From contig JBBRBB010000017.1 in the NCBI GenBank assembly GCA_038206235.1, positions 29,298 through 93,297 on the forward strand: 64,000 nucleotides of DNA, written 5' to 3'. Source of the DNA: JBBRBB01 sp038206235 (GTDB lineage: Bacteria > Bacteroidota > Bacteroidia > Chitinophagales > Chitinophagaceae). Made by a program: the position numbers and the translations under genes. The first letter of the stretch is position 1, and the number at the start of each line of letters is the position of its first letter. This document shows positions 27,157-36,153 of the stretch, in pieces. The notes under the pieces were generated by a model that was not told the origin of the DNA, did not search any database, and saw nothing but the letters and a program-made list of their open reading frames with translations.

Positions 27157-28566
27157 TCAAAGTTTCCCCGTTGCATTCAAATAATCAATCTTAGCTATAA
27201 TGGCATTATATAAGGCATTGATGTAATTACTTTGTGCAACCAACAAATCACTTTGCGCATTGGTGATGTCAAGCGTGGAGCCAATGCCGGTTTCATATTT
27301 CTTCTTTGTTTGATTATATACTTCTTCTGCAAGCTGCATGTTTTGCTTTTGGGCATCCAGCGTGTTCACTGCAGTGCGAAAATTGTTGATAGCCTGTGCC
27401 ACCTGGTTATCTATGGTTAATTCAAGGTCTGTAATTTGATTTTGTGCCTGCTGCAATTCAAACTCTGCTTTTTTAATATTTGCATCTGCAGCAAATCCTT
27501 GGAATATGGGTATATTAATGTTGAGGGCAATATACGAGCTGGGAAACCAGGAACCGCTGCCAAAGAAATCGAATTGATTGCGATAGGCGAGCTTGCTGTA
27601 CCCTGCCGTTAAATTAGCGGTGGGTATTTTGCTTAGCTTATACCTTCTTACATTATACTCATGGAGGTCTTTGCCGAGCTTAAGATAATTGTAATCTTTT
27701 CTGTCAGTGTATGCATAATTATTTTCATTAAATAAGCCTTCTTTCACTTTTTCTTCATTCACACTATCGGTAAGTATAAGAGAATCTTTTGCGGGCATAC
27801 CGAGCAATAATTTGAGACCCAGATAGCCATTGTTGATTGTATTTTGAACAGATAATTTTTCTGTTTGTAAATTCGTAAGCTGTACAGAGGCACGGTCAAC
27901 ATCTAATTTTTCTACGAAGCCGTTTTTGAAAAGCTCGCCGGCATCGTGCTGTAATTTTTCTAATCTTGCAATGTTTGCATCTAACTGCTCTATTTGTGTT
28001 TTGCTTGCAGCAAGCTGGTAATATACTTTGTAGATGTTTGCTTTGATAAGCATTTGTGTTACCTCTACATTCTTTTGCTGAAAGTCAATAGAAGTTTGCC
28101 TTGCCTGCAGACCAACGAATACCTGCCCGTCGAATAAAATTTGTGAAAGCGACACACCTGCAGATGCATTCCATTTTGTGCCGAAGGCTGCTTCTATAAA
28201 ACCAAAATCATCGGGAGCTTTTATGGGTTGACCACTGCCATTTAATACACCCTCCTGCTCAAGCACACCATACGTAGCGGCGGCAATAAAGTTTGGAAAG
28301 CTTTGTACAGTTATGTTTGGATAATGCGTTGCGTTTATATTTCCGCTTATCTGCGGATAGGCTGCTGCCGTAATGCTTCTGTTTGTTTGTTCCTGAATTT
28401 TTATATTCAGCAAAGCGTTTTTAACCTGCACATTATTTGTGAAAGCGTAATCTACACTTTGCTGTACAGAGAATTTGTGTACTGCAGACGAAGCTGTATC
28501 CTGTGCATTAATAAAAGTTGACGGTATAAAAGATAGCGCTATTATTATTTTGTATTTCCACATCAT
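27157..28566 (-). CDS. TolC family outer-membrane efflux protein
   Basis: 469 residues (start ATG at 28566 or the next codon, 28563). A signal peptide (ends TFINAQ) precedes two tandem outer-membrane-efflux domains. The repeats show the usual helical-hairpin motifs: AYTNNVQVKNALLNI near the start, and GTRRYETG-like KKKYETGIGSTLDITNAQSDLLVAQ near the end, which is the hallmark of the second repeat. It forms the outer-membrane exit channel for the RND pump. Its start overlaps the tetR stop by 4 bp (ATGA), so the two are translationally coupled. Confidence 0.94.
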   Translation of the reverse strand: MMWKYKIIIALSFIPSTFINAQDTASSAVHKFSVQQSVDYAFTNNVQVKNALLNIKIQEQTNRSITAAAYPQISGNINATHYPNITVQSFPNFIAAATYGVLEQEGVLNGSGQPIKAPDDFGFIEAAFGTKWNASAGVSLSQILFDGQVFVGLQARQTSIDFQQKNVEVTQMLIKANIYKVYYQLAASKTQIEQLDANIARLEKLQHDAGELFKNGFVEKLDVDRASVQLTNLQTEKLSVQNTINNGYLGLKLLLGMPAKDSLILTDSVNEEKVKEGLFNENNYAYTDRKDYNYLKLGKDLHEYNVRRYKLSKIPTANLTAGYSKLAYRNQFDFFGSGSWFPSSYIALNINIPIFQGFAADANIKKAEFELQQAQNQITDLELTIDNQVAQAINNFRTAVNTLDAQKQNMQLAEEVYNQTKKKYETGIGSTLDITNAQSDLLVAQSNYINALYNAIIAKIDYLNATGKL

Positions 28567-29189
28567 ACGGGCACTTTATTTTTTTTATGTTGCTGAATAT
28601 ATTTTTCTATTAACTTTTTTCCTTTGGAAGTTGCAATTCCATGAACATATTGATAATAAATTTCGTTTGAAACTTCCAGCACATTGTATTTGCCATAAGG
28701 AAATACGTTTTGATTAAAGGGAAGAAAGCTGCTCTCTAACCTGAATCTGGCAATGATGTCAATATTAATTTCACTTCTGTAAAGCTCTTCGTGTATGCCG
28801 CGCTGAAGATTCTTTTTAATTACATCGAGCAAAAATGATTCTTTATGCTTCCTGAACTTTATAAATGTTTCGGGATAAAACTTCTCAAGGTCGTAGAGTA
28901 TTTGCGGGTTCATAGAGTCAATCACTGCCTCCATAGAATCCATATTTTTAACCAATTCCTCAATTGCATTTTCCGATTCCGGTATTTGTTTTTTGCATTC
29001 CGTTTGCATGTAAGCAATTTCAACATTCATAATTGCCTCTACTATTTCATCTTTATCTTCAAAAAATTGATAAATGGTTTTCTTGCTCACTCCTAGCCGG
29101 GCAGCAATTTCATCCATAGTTACAGAGCGAAACCCGTAACGCATAAAAAGCTCTCTTGCTTTCTGCTGTATTCTTTCCTTCAATTCCAT
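28563..29189 (-). CDS. TetR/AcrR family repressor of the efflux operon
   Basis: 208 residues. The N-terminal TetR HTH (residues 6-52) reads KARELFMRYGFRSVTMDEIA and LGVSKKTIYQFFEDKDE. The C-terminal ligand-binding region is divergent and helical, as expected. It is the first gene of the operon and overlaps tolC by 4 bp, and its promoter region carries a GGAAACTT/AAGTTTCC inverted repeat. Together these suggest autorepression with release by a pump substrate. The ligand cannot be read from sequence. Confidence 0.93.
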   Translation of the reverse strand: MELKERIQQKARELFMRYGFRSVTMDEIAARLGVSKKTIYQFFEDKDEIVEAIMNVEIAYMQTECKKQIPESENAIEELVKNMDSMEAVIDSMNPQILYDLEKFYPETFIKFRKHKESFLLDVIKKNLQRGIHEELYRSEINIDIIARFRLESSFLPFNQNVFPYGKYNVLEVSNEIYYQYVHGIATSKGKKLIEKYIQQHKKNKVPV

Positions 29190-29199
29190 AATTTGCGGG

Positions 29200-29236
29200 C
29201 AAAACTATGGAAACTTTTTTCGTAAGTTAAGTTTCC
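29200..29236 (-). promoter_or_regulatory. TetR operator and -7 box of the efflux operon
   Basis: An 8-bp perfect inverted repeat, GGAAACTT (29209-29216) and AAGTTTCC (29229-29236), is separated by 12 bp; an inner pair AACTT/AAGTT lies within it. On the minus strand the -7-type box TAGTTTTG (29207-29200) abuts it, and the tetR ATG is 10 nt further on. A repressor bound here would cover the core promoter. Confidence 0.65.
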
Positions 29237-29299
29237 AATATTAATTTTATATTAATGGCGTAATTTTATTTTAAATGGTAACAGAAAAAGAATTTGTAA

Positions 29300-29788
29300 A
29301 TGAGCAATACTATATTTTATGAAATTGAGCAGCAACTCACTTCGCAGGGCTTGCGAATAAGCAGTAAAGATGCAGGCAGGCCATGGGGCGGGTTTTTTGT
29401 ACTTGATGAAACGCAGGCCGAAAAATTTATTCAGCTTTATTTTTCGCAATTAAGTTTACAGGAGGTTTCTATTACAAATAAGCTCAGCCCGAAAATATTA
29501 ATCGTTGCACCGCACAAACGCCTGTCATGGCAATATCATTTTCGCAGGGCTGAATTATGGCGTGTAGTAAAAGGTCCTGTTGCAGTCGCCAAAAATGATT
29601 CTGATGAAGAGAAGGATATACACGTTTATAAAGATGGAGAATTGATAACATTAAAGCAAGGTGAAAGACATCGGCTGATTGGTTTGAATGATTATGGAAT
29701 TGTAGCAGAAATATGGCAGCACACAGATGCGGGCAATCCGTCTGATGAAGACGATATTGTAAGGCTGCAGGATGATTTTGGACGATAA
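29300..29788 (+). CDS. Cupin protein related to type II mannose-6-phosphate isomerase
   Basis: 162 residues. The middle matches the cupin domain of type II phosphomannose isomerase / mannose-1-phosphate guanylyltransferase C-termini: PHKRLSWQYHFRRAELWRVV, then VYKDGELITLKQGERHRLIG. The start region has the RPWGGFFVL motif. Bacteroidetes genomes often label this single-cupin protein a phosphoheptose or mannose-6-phosphate isomerase, but catalytic proof is lacking. It is divergent from tetR, with 110 bp between the starts. An in-line function with the mannose locus at 53-63 kb is possible but not shown by context. Confidence 0.75.
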   Translation: MSNTIFYEIEQQLTSQGLRISSKDAGRPWGGFFVLDETQAEKFIQLYFSQLSLQEVSITNKLSPKILIVAPHKRLSWQYHFRRAELWRVVKGPVAVAKNDSDEEKDIHVYKDGELITLKQGERHRLIGLNDYGIVAEIWQHTDAGNPSDEDDIVRLQDDFGR

Positions 29789-29794
29789 GGATTA

Positions 29795-29836
29795 TGTTGA
29801 ATGGTTGAATGGTTGATTGGTTGATTGGTTAATTGG
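29795..29836. repeat. Short tandem repeat (ggttgaat / ggttgatt units)
   Basis: Five consecutive 8-nt units (GGTTGAAT, GGTTGATT twice, GGTTAATT and a degenerate first unit) lie 7 bp after the cupin gene. The complementary motif is repeated at 27104-27155. Confidence 0.7.
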
Positions 29837-29990
29837 AAAATTTAAAGACTTCTTTTTACAAACTAAAAATCAATCAGCTTTTATCTGAATAACAAAAGGG
29901 TTCATTTTTACAAAGCAGATTTCAAGCCGCAAACTTTTTTATTTATGTTCCTCATTGCCTTTCCTTATTTACTTTACATTAAATAATCTT

Positions 29991-30629
29991 ATGATAAATC
30001 CTCTTCGGGATGCAACAATCTCTGCATTGAAAAAATCATTACAGTACTTTTTTCAGGGAGTTATAATTATTGCACCCATCGCCATCACCGCGTATGTAGT
30101 ATTGTGGCTGTTTAATACGGTAGACGATATTTTACCCGGCATCGTTCATTATTTTTTTCCTCATTGGATTAAACGAGCACAGGATGGAGAGTTAAGAAAA
30201 ATACCAGGCTTAGGTCTTTTTATTATCGTAATAGTATTAATGTTAATCGGCAGAATATCTTCTTCCTTTGTCGTAAGCAAGCTGGTTCAAGTGCTCGATA
30301 CAGTTCTGGAACGAACTCCCGGTGTAAAATATATTTACACTTCTGTAAAAGATTTTCTCGAGGCATTTGGAGGCAACAGAAAAAAATTTGATAAGCCGGT
30401 ATTAGTGCATATTGATGCGCAGCTTGTATGGCGTATTGGCTTTATAACAAGTGAAGATGCAACCCATTTTGAATTGACAGACCATGCCGTTGTGTATGTG
30501 CCGCAATCGTATGCTATATCAGGCATTGTATATATTGTGCCCAAAGAAAATATTCGCCCTTTGCATAATATAAGCGGCGCAGAAGCGATGAAATTTGTTA
30601 TCTCCGGTGGTGTGGCCCACGTTGAGTAA
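29991..30629 (+). CDS. DUF502 family membrane protein
   Basis: 212 residues from the ATG at 29991 (MINPLRDATISALKK); a TTG at 29955 would add 12 residues that look non-native. Two membrane segments (about 21-42 and 70-92) are followed by a soluble domain with the DUF502 marks RTPGVKYIYTSVKDFLEAF and VVYVPQSYAISG. The function of the family is unknown. It stands between the cupin gene and serC on the same strand, with no clear operon link. Confidence 0.88.
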   Translation: MINPLRDATISALKKSLQYFFQGVIIIAPIAITAYVVLWLFNTVDDILPGIVHYFFPHWIKRAQDGELRKIPGLGLFIIVIVLMLIGRISSSFVVSKLVQVLDTVLERTPGVKYIYTSVKDFLEAFGGNRKKFDKPVLVHIDAQLVWRIGFITSEDATHFELTDHAVVYVPQSYAISGIVYIVPKENIRPLHNISGAEAMKFVISGGVAHVE

Positions 30630-30745
30630 ATGGTGGATTATAATGTGCATTTCACTAATAAGGTTTTGCTGCAAATGTTTTTACTTTGCAATCTTATTTT
30701 CGTTTTGGCATATCTGCCTGATAACTTTTTTTTTGACGCAGCAAC

Positions 30746-31816
30746 ATGAAGATGCACAATTTTAATTCGGGACCTTCTATTCTTCCGCAACAGGTTTTAA
30801 TGCAGGCTGCTGAGGCAATCATCAACTTTAATAATACCGGTTTATCTATTCTTGAAATAGGGCATCGCAGCAATTGGTTTGTTGATGTGATGAAAGAAGC
30901 AAGAGAATTGGTAAAAGAATTAATGGCGCTGAATGATGAGCATGAAGTTTTGTTTTTACCCGGCGGCGCCACAACGCAGTTTATGCAGGTGCCCATGAAT
31001 TTATTAAATGAAGAAGAAACTGCTGCATATTGCGATAATGGTATTTGGGGAAGCAAAGCAATTAAAGAAGCGAAGTTATTTGGTGAGGTGCATATTGCCT
31101 GCTCATCTGAAGACAAAAATCATACATACATACCTGAAAATTTATCCATACCCGAAACTGCAAAATATCTTCATTACACTACCAATAACACGGTTGAGGG
31201 AACCCAATGGCATCGCATACCTGAAACAAATATTCCGCTTGTTGCCGATATGAGCAGCGATATTTTCAGCAAACAAATTCCATTTTCAAAATTCAATCTT
31301 ATATACGCAGGTGCTCAAAAAAATATTGGTGCTGCAGGCGTCACACTTGTTGTGGTAAAAAAAGATATGCTGAGAAAAGTGAGCAGGATTATACCTGCAA
31401 TATTAGATTATTGCAATCATATAGAAGCGGCTTCTTTACTAAACACACCACCTGTGTTTGCAGTGTATGTGAGCATGCTTACGTTGCGATGGATAAAGCA
31501 GGAGGGTGGTTTGAAGGAAATGGAAAAAAGAGCAAACGAACGTGCAGAACTTTTTTATTCTACATTAGATGCGCTGCCTGTTTTCACTTCAGCAATTAAT
31601 AAAGAAGACAGAAGCCTGATGAATGCAGTATTTACAACCGTAAAGCCTGAACTTGAAAAAGTATTTCTGGATGAGTGTGCAAAGAATGGAATGGTGGGAG
31701 TGAAAGGGCACAGAACAGTTGGAGGCTTGCGTGTATCTATGTATAATGCGATGCCTTTAAGCAGTGTAAAAGCTATTTGCGATTTGATGACAGATTTTTC
31801 AAACAAATATGAATAG
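30746..31816 (+). CDS. serC: Phosphoserine aminotransferase
   Basis: 356 residues. A PLP-dependent class V aminotransferase that converts 3-phosphohydroxypyruvate and glutamate to phosphoserine in serine synthesis (and can act in pyridoxal phosphate synthesis). Landmarks are the start FNSGPSILPQQVL, the motif ILEIGHRSN, and the PLP Lys at residue 192 in IYAGAQKNIGAAG. The end (GHRTVGGLRVSMYNAMPL) is the standard SerC C-terminus. The DUF1015 gene begins 22 bp downstream. In many Bacteroidetes serA lies between these two; it is absent here. Confidence 0.96.
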   Translation: MKMHNFNSGPSILPQQVLMQAAEAIINFNNTGLSILEIGHRSNWFVDVMKEARELVKELMALNDEHEVLFLPGGATTQFMQVPMNLLNEEETAAYCDNGIWGSKAIKEAKLFGEVHIACSSEDKNHTYIPENLSIPETAKYLHYTTNNTVEGTQWHRIPETNIPLVADMSSDIFSKQIPFSKFNLIYAGAQKNIGAAGVTLVVVKKDMLRKVSRIIPAILDYCNHIEAASLLNTPPVFAVYVSMLTLRWIKQEGGLKEMEKRANERAELFYSTLDALPVFTSAINKEDRSLMNAVFTTVKPELEKVFLDECAKNGMVGVKGHRTVGGLRVSMYNAMPLSSVKAICDLMTDFSNKYE

Positions 31817-31838
31817 ATACAATTACGAAGATTAATAC

Positions 31839-33095
31839 ATGAGTACAATTAAACCATTTAAAGCTTTACGTCCTCAGGCGCAGCTTGCCAAACAGGTTGC
31901 CAGCAAACCTTATGATGTATTGAGCAGCGGCGAAGCAAAGGTGGAAGCGCAAGGCAATCCAAACTCTTTTTTACACATTACCAAAAGCGAAATTGACCTA
32001 CCCGAAAACACAAATGCATATAGTGAGGAAGTGTACATAAAAGCAAAAGAAAATCTGAATGCATTTATTAAAAGGAATATTTTATTCAGGGAAGATAAAG
32101 AGTGCTATTATATTTATCGGCTTGTAATGCCTGCTTCGGCTTCTGGTATGAAAGAACATATTCAAATAGGATTGGTTTGCATCAGCAGCATAAACGATTA
32201 TGAAAATGGAATTATTAAAAAGCATGAGTTTACAACACCGGATAAAGAAAAAGACAGAATCAATCATATAAAAACAACAGGTGCACAAACAGGTAATGTT
32301 TTTCTTGCTTACAGAAATGTTGATTCGCTGGATGCCATTATACATAAATACACAACTATAAAAAATCCGGTATATGATTTTGTTGCAGACGATGGCATTG
32401 CTCATACGCTATGGGTTATCAATGATACTTCTATTATTGAACAAATAACCCAAGTGTTTGCAACCGCAGTTCCCTGCACCTACATTGCAGACGGACATCA
32501 TAGGGCGGCATCTGCAGCTAAAGTAAGGCAGACGTTAAATAATTCATCTTCTGAAAGTGCAAACTATTTTCTTACTACACTCTTTCCTTCAAACCAATTG
32601 CAGATTTTCGATTATAATCGTGTAATAAAAATATTGAACGGACATGCTGTTTCTGATTTTTTGCAATTATTGGAAGATGATTTTATGGTGGAAGAAATTG
32701 GCAAAGAATTTTACAAGCCCGCGAAGCTCCATGAGTTTGGATTGTTTATTGATAATACATGGTATAAGCTTACTGCAAAAGAAAACACTTATACTGAAGA
32801 CCCCATTGGTGTACTCGATATAACCATTTTACAAAAGAATATTTTGAGCAAACATTTGAATATACACGACCAGCGCACCGATAAGAACATTGCTTTTGTG
32901 GGCGGCATACGCGGCTTACATGAGCTTGAAAAAAGAGTGAACATCGGTGAAATGGTTATGGCTTTCAGTCTGTATCCTGTAACTATTGAGCAATTATTTT
33001 CAATAGCAGACAGCGGCAATATTATGCCGCCAAAAAGTACATGGTTTGAGCCAAAGCTTAGAGATGGATTACTTACACATCTTATTTATGAATAG
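31839..33095 (+). CDS. DUF1015 family protein (possible serine-kinase relative)
   Basis: 418 residues, full length for DUF1015 (PF06245). The start KPFKALRPQ and the segment ASKPYDVLS are family marks. The central motif IADGHHRAASAAK (Asp218-Gly-His-His-Arg) resembles the ParB/SerK-type DGHHR signature. Older annotation called the family a SpoOJ/ParB relative. The tight link to serC supports a role in serine or phosphoserine metabolism, possibly free-serine phosphorylation. That is inference; I know of no direct assay for this branch. Confidence 0.85.
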   Translation: MSTIKPFKALRPQAQLAKQVASKPYDVLSSGEAKVEAQGNPNSFLHITKSEIDLPENTNAYSEEVYIKAKENLNAFIKRNILFREDKECYYIYRLVMPASASGMKEHIQIGLVCISSINDYENGIIKKHEFTTPDKEKDRINHIKTTGAQTGNVFLAYRNVDSLDAIIHKYTTIKNPVYDFVADDGIAHTLWVINDTSIIEQITQVFATAVPCTYIADGHHRAASAAKVRQTLNNSSSESANYFLTTLFPSNQLQIFDYNRVIKILNGHAVSDFLQLLEDDFMVEEIGKEFYKPAKLHEFGLFIDNTWYKLTAKENTYTEDPIGVLDITILQKNILSKHLNIHDQRTDKNIAFVGGIRGLHELEKRVNIGEMVMAFSLYPVTIEQLFSIADSGNIMPPKSTWFEPKLRDGLLTHLIYE

Positions 33096-33105
33096 AAATG
33101 TCATC

Positions 33106-34116
33106 ATGAAAAAAATTTTATTACTTTCTTTTTTATGCCTTCTAACAATTATTTGTTTTGCACAGGATGATGTAAAAACATTACGCGAAGAAGCCAGAAC
33201 ATTTTTGCAACAGGGTGAATATGATAATGCATTACAGCTTTTAGAAAAAGCCCGTGCTCAACAACCCAATAACCTTGATGTTTTAAAAGATGAAGTGTTT
33301 ACCTATTATTACAAAAGAGATTTTGCAAAGTCACTTGAAATTGGCAAAACAATTACTACAAGAGATGATGCAGATGCAGAAAGTTTTCAACTGCTTGGCA
33401 TGACGTATAAGGCAGTCGCTGATTATAAAGAGGGAGATAAAATGTATAAGACAGCATTGAAAAAATTTCCTAAGAGCGGCGTTTTGTACAGTGAGTATGG
33501 CGATTTGCTTCAAAGCAGCGATAACAAATCGGGCGCTATTAAGCTATGGGAAAAAGGAATAGAGCTTGACCCAAATATCAGCAGCAACTATTATTATGCT
33601 TCTAAGTATTATGCAAAAAATGGAAATATAATCTGGGGGCTTCTTTATGCAGAATTATTCATTAATATAGAAAGCTTAAGCAAACGCACCACTGAAATAA
33701 AAGGGCAGCTTTTCAACGGGTATAAAAAATTATTTGAAAACAGGAACGATATTGCAGCACTAAAAACCAGTGATTCCCCTTTTGGCAATGCTGTGGCTGA
33801 AACATTTTCAAGATTAACTGATGTGATGAAAAATGAGCCGGCACCAGAAACTATTACCGCTTTGCGTACACGGTTCATTCTTGACTGGTATGCACACAAT
33901 ACAAAAAATTTTCGCTTTCGCTTATTCGATTATCAAAGGCAGTTGCTGCAGGATGGATATTTTGATGCGTACAATCAATGGATATTTGGCGAGGCTGCCA
34001 ATGAAGATAAATATAGCATTTGGATTTACACCCATGATGAAGATATGCAGGCATTCCAAAAATTACAACGCTCCCTTCTTTTTAAAGTTCCCGCCGGGCA
34101 GTATTATGAGCACTAG
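33106..34116 (+). CDS. TPR-repeat periplasmic protein
   Basis: 336 residues from the ATG at 33106, which begins a signal peptide (MKKILLLSFLCLLTIICFAQ). The frame opens earlier at 33046, overlapping DUF1015, but that part is not signal-like. Residues about 22-160 contain three to four tetratricopeptide repeats (ARTFLQQGEYDNALQLLEKA, AVADYKEGDKMYKTALKKFP and IKLWEKGIELDPN). The C-terminal half is an uncharacterised helical domain. It starts 10 bp after the DUF1015 stop and is likely in the same transcript. Confidence 0.8.
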   Translation: MKKILLLSFLCLLTIICFAQDDVKTLREEARTFLQQGEYDNALQLLEKARAQQPNNLDVLKDEVFTYYYKRDFAKSLEIGKTITTRDDADAESFQLLGMTYKAVADYKEGDKMYKTALKKFPKSGVLYSEYGDLLQSSDNKSGAIKLWEKGIELDPNISSNYYYASKYYAKNGNIIWGLLYAELFINIESLSKRTTEIKGQLFNGYKKLFENRNDIAALKTSDSPFGNAVAETFSRLTDVMKNEPAPETITALRTRFILDWYAHNTKNFRFRLFDYQRQLLQDGYFDAYNQWIFGEAANEDKYSIWIYTHDEDMQAFQKLQRSLLFKVPAGQYYEH

Positions 34117-34323
34117 GGAAAGCAATGCATAGTTTATAGTTTTTTTTGAATTGACTTCCCTTCTTTTTCTGTTTGATGAATGTTGTTCCTTCTTTGGCTA
34201 AATAATTTTACTCACACGGCGTATCATATCTTTAACGGTAATAAAAAATCTTATATTAGCACGATAGCTAATTGTAAAAAATAATACGAACAGCAATTCG
34301 TTGCATTTTATAAATTGTATTGA

Positions 34324-36153
34324 ATGCTTATGACCGAACCAAAAAGATTATTTGACTGTATAGAATATCAATTGCAAAAATTTGCAAAGAATGATATGCT
34401 TGCCGCTAAAATAAATGGCGTATGGAAAACATACAGCACTGCCGATGTGCAGCAAACAGTAAATAAATTTAGCGCCGGTTTATTGCAGATGGGTATTAGC
34501 GGAAATGACATGAGCGATGAAGGCACTGATAAAATTGCAATCATCAGCAACAATAGACCCGAGTGGCTTTTTGCAGATATGGCCGTGCAACAAACAGGTG
34601 CCGTGCTTGTGCCAATTTATCCAACAACAAATCCACTCGAACTGCAATTTATTTTGAACGATGCATCCGCTAAATACATTTTTGTAAGCAATAAAGAGCT
34701 GTACGAAAAAATAAAAAGCATCAGCAATAATGTTCCTTCATTAAAACAAATTTTTTCATTCGATGTTATTGAAGGTGTTGAGCACTGGACAAACATTTTT
34801 CTCACTGCCACCGAAGAATCGCTGCAAAGAGTTGAGCAGGTAAAATCAACTATTGATACAAATCATCTTGCAACAATCATCTACACATCAGGTACAACAG
34901 GCACACCAAAAGGCGTAATGCTTACCCATAAAAATATTCTTTCCAATGCATTGCTTTCAAAAGAAAGTTTTCCTTTTCCCGATGCACCCAATTATAAAGT
35001 GCTTAGCTTTTTGCCGCTCAATCACATTTTTGAAAAATGCGTAAGCTATATTTATTTGTTTAGCGGAATAGGAATTTATTATGCTGAAAGCCTTGAAACC
35101 ATTGGCGATAATTTACGCGAAGTAAAACCCGAAGGCTTTACAACGGTACCGCGCCTGCTTGAAAAAGTTTTTGAACGCATTATGAGCGCAGGACGAAATC
35201 TTACAGGCGTTAAAAAGAAATTATTTTTCTGGGCTGTAAATCTTGCTGAGAAATATGACAACCTTGTTAGTGGCGGCCCATTATACAATATGCAATTATC
35301 CATTGCGAATGAATTAGTATTTAGTAAATGGCGACAGGCATTAGGCGGTAACATAAAATTTATTATTACCGGCGGCGCTGCCTGCCAGGAAAAATTACTG
35401 CGCATTTTCAATGCTGCAAAAATTCCGGTGTATGAAGGTTATGGACCCACAGAGAACAGTCCTGTTATTTGTGTAAACCGGCAAAAGCCAGGCAACACTA
35501 TGTTTGGAACGGTAGGCCCTGTTATCAATGGTCTTGAAGTGAAATTAGAAGATGACGGAGAAATATGTGTAAAAGGTCCCAGCGTAATGAAGGGTTATTT
35601 TAAACGCCCCGACCTCACTGCAGAAACCATTATTGACGGCTGGTTGCATACAGGAGATATTGGCGTTTGGGTTGATGACGCACGGCATCCTGCGAATGCA
35701 CGGCATGCTGCGCATAAATTTTTAAAAATAACTGACCGCAAAAAAGAACTTTTTAAAACAAGCGGCGGTAAATATGTAGCTCCACAACCCATCGAAAATA
35801 AATTAAAAGAAAATCCATTCATTGAACAGGCGCTTATTGTTGGGGCAGAAAAAAAATTTGTGGGCGCATTGATAGTTCCCTCTTTTGCTTTTTTAAAAAC
35901 ATGGATGCAGCACAAGGGCATTCCTTTCACCGGCGAAGAAGAAGCCATACGAAACCCCGGTGTAGTAAAGAAATACAGAGAAGTTGTTGAAGCGATAAAT
36001 GAAAACTTCAATCATGTAGAGCAGGTAAAAAAATTTGAATTGCTGCCCGCAGAATGGAGCATTGAAACCGGTGAAATGACGCCGAAGATGAGCCTGAAAA
36101 GAAAAATAATTATGGAAAAATTTCGTGATGCAATTGAGCGGATTTATGATTGA
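34324..36153 (+). CDS. Long-chain fatty-acid--CoA ligase (AMP-forming)
   Basis: 609 residues of the adenylate-forming superfamily. The nucleotide-binding loop TIIYTSGTTGTPKGVMLTH, the YGPTENSP segment, the TGDIG motif and the DRKKELFKTSGGKYVAPQPIE region near the C-terminus (long-chain FadD15/Faa type) are all present. It activates long-chain fatty acids to acyl-CoA for lipid synthesis or degradation, probably at the inner face of the membrane. A small insert (DARHPANARHAAHK) lies after the TGDIG motif. It stands alone with a 207-bp upstream gap in which I see no clear promoter. Confidence 0.94.
   Translation: MLMTEPKRLFDCIEYQLQKFAKNDMLAAKINGVWKTYSTADVQQTVNKFSAGLLQMGISGNDMSDEGTDKIAIISNNRPEWLFADMAVQQTGAVLVPIYPTTNPLELQFILNDASAKYIFVSNKELYEKIKSISNNVPSLKQIFSFDVIEGVEHWTNIFLTATEESLQRVEQVKSTIDTNHLATIIYTSGTTGTPKGVMLTHKNILSNALLSKESFPFPDAPNYKVLSFLPLNHIFEKCVSYIYLFSGIGIYYAESLETIGDNLREVKPEGFTTVPRLLEKVFERIMSAGRNLTGVKKKLFFWAVNLAEKYDNLVSGGPLYNMQLSIANELVFSKWRQALGGNIKFIITGGAACQEKLLRIFNAAKIPVYEGYGPTENSPVICVNRQKPGNTMFGTVGPVINGLEVKLEDDGEICVKGPSVMKGYFKRPDLTAETIIDGWLHTGDIGVWVDDARHPANARHAAHKFLKITDRKKELFKTSGGKYVAPQPIENKLKENPFIEQALIVGAEKKFVGALIVPSFAFLKTWMQHKGIPFTGEEEAIRNPGVVKKYREVVEAINENFNHVEQVKKFELLPAEWSIETGEMTPKMSLKRKIIMEKFRDAIERIYD

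Noticed and set aside
22064..29189. Known named antibiotic pump (such as a specific Acr, Mex or Bme system)
   Set aside because: RND sequence alone does not fix the substrate; no gene symbol is justified.
29300..29788. Phosphoheptose isomerase (as often labelled)
   Set aside because: The sequence is a single cupin domain, not the SIS-domain fold of true phosphoheptose isomerases, so I kept the cupin/PMI-related description.
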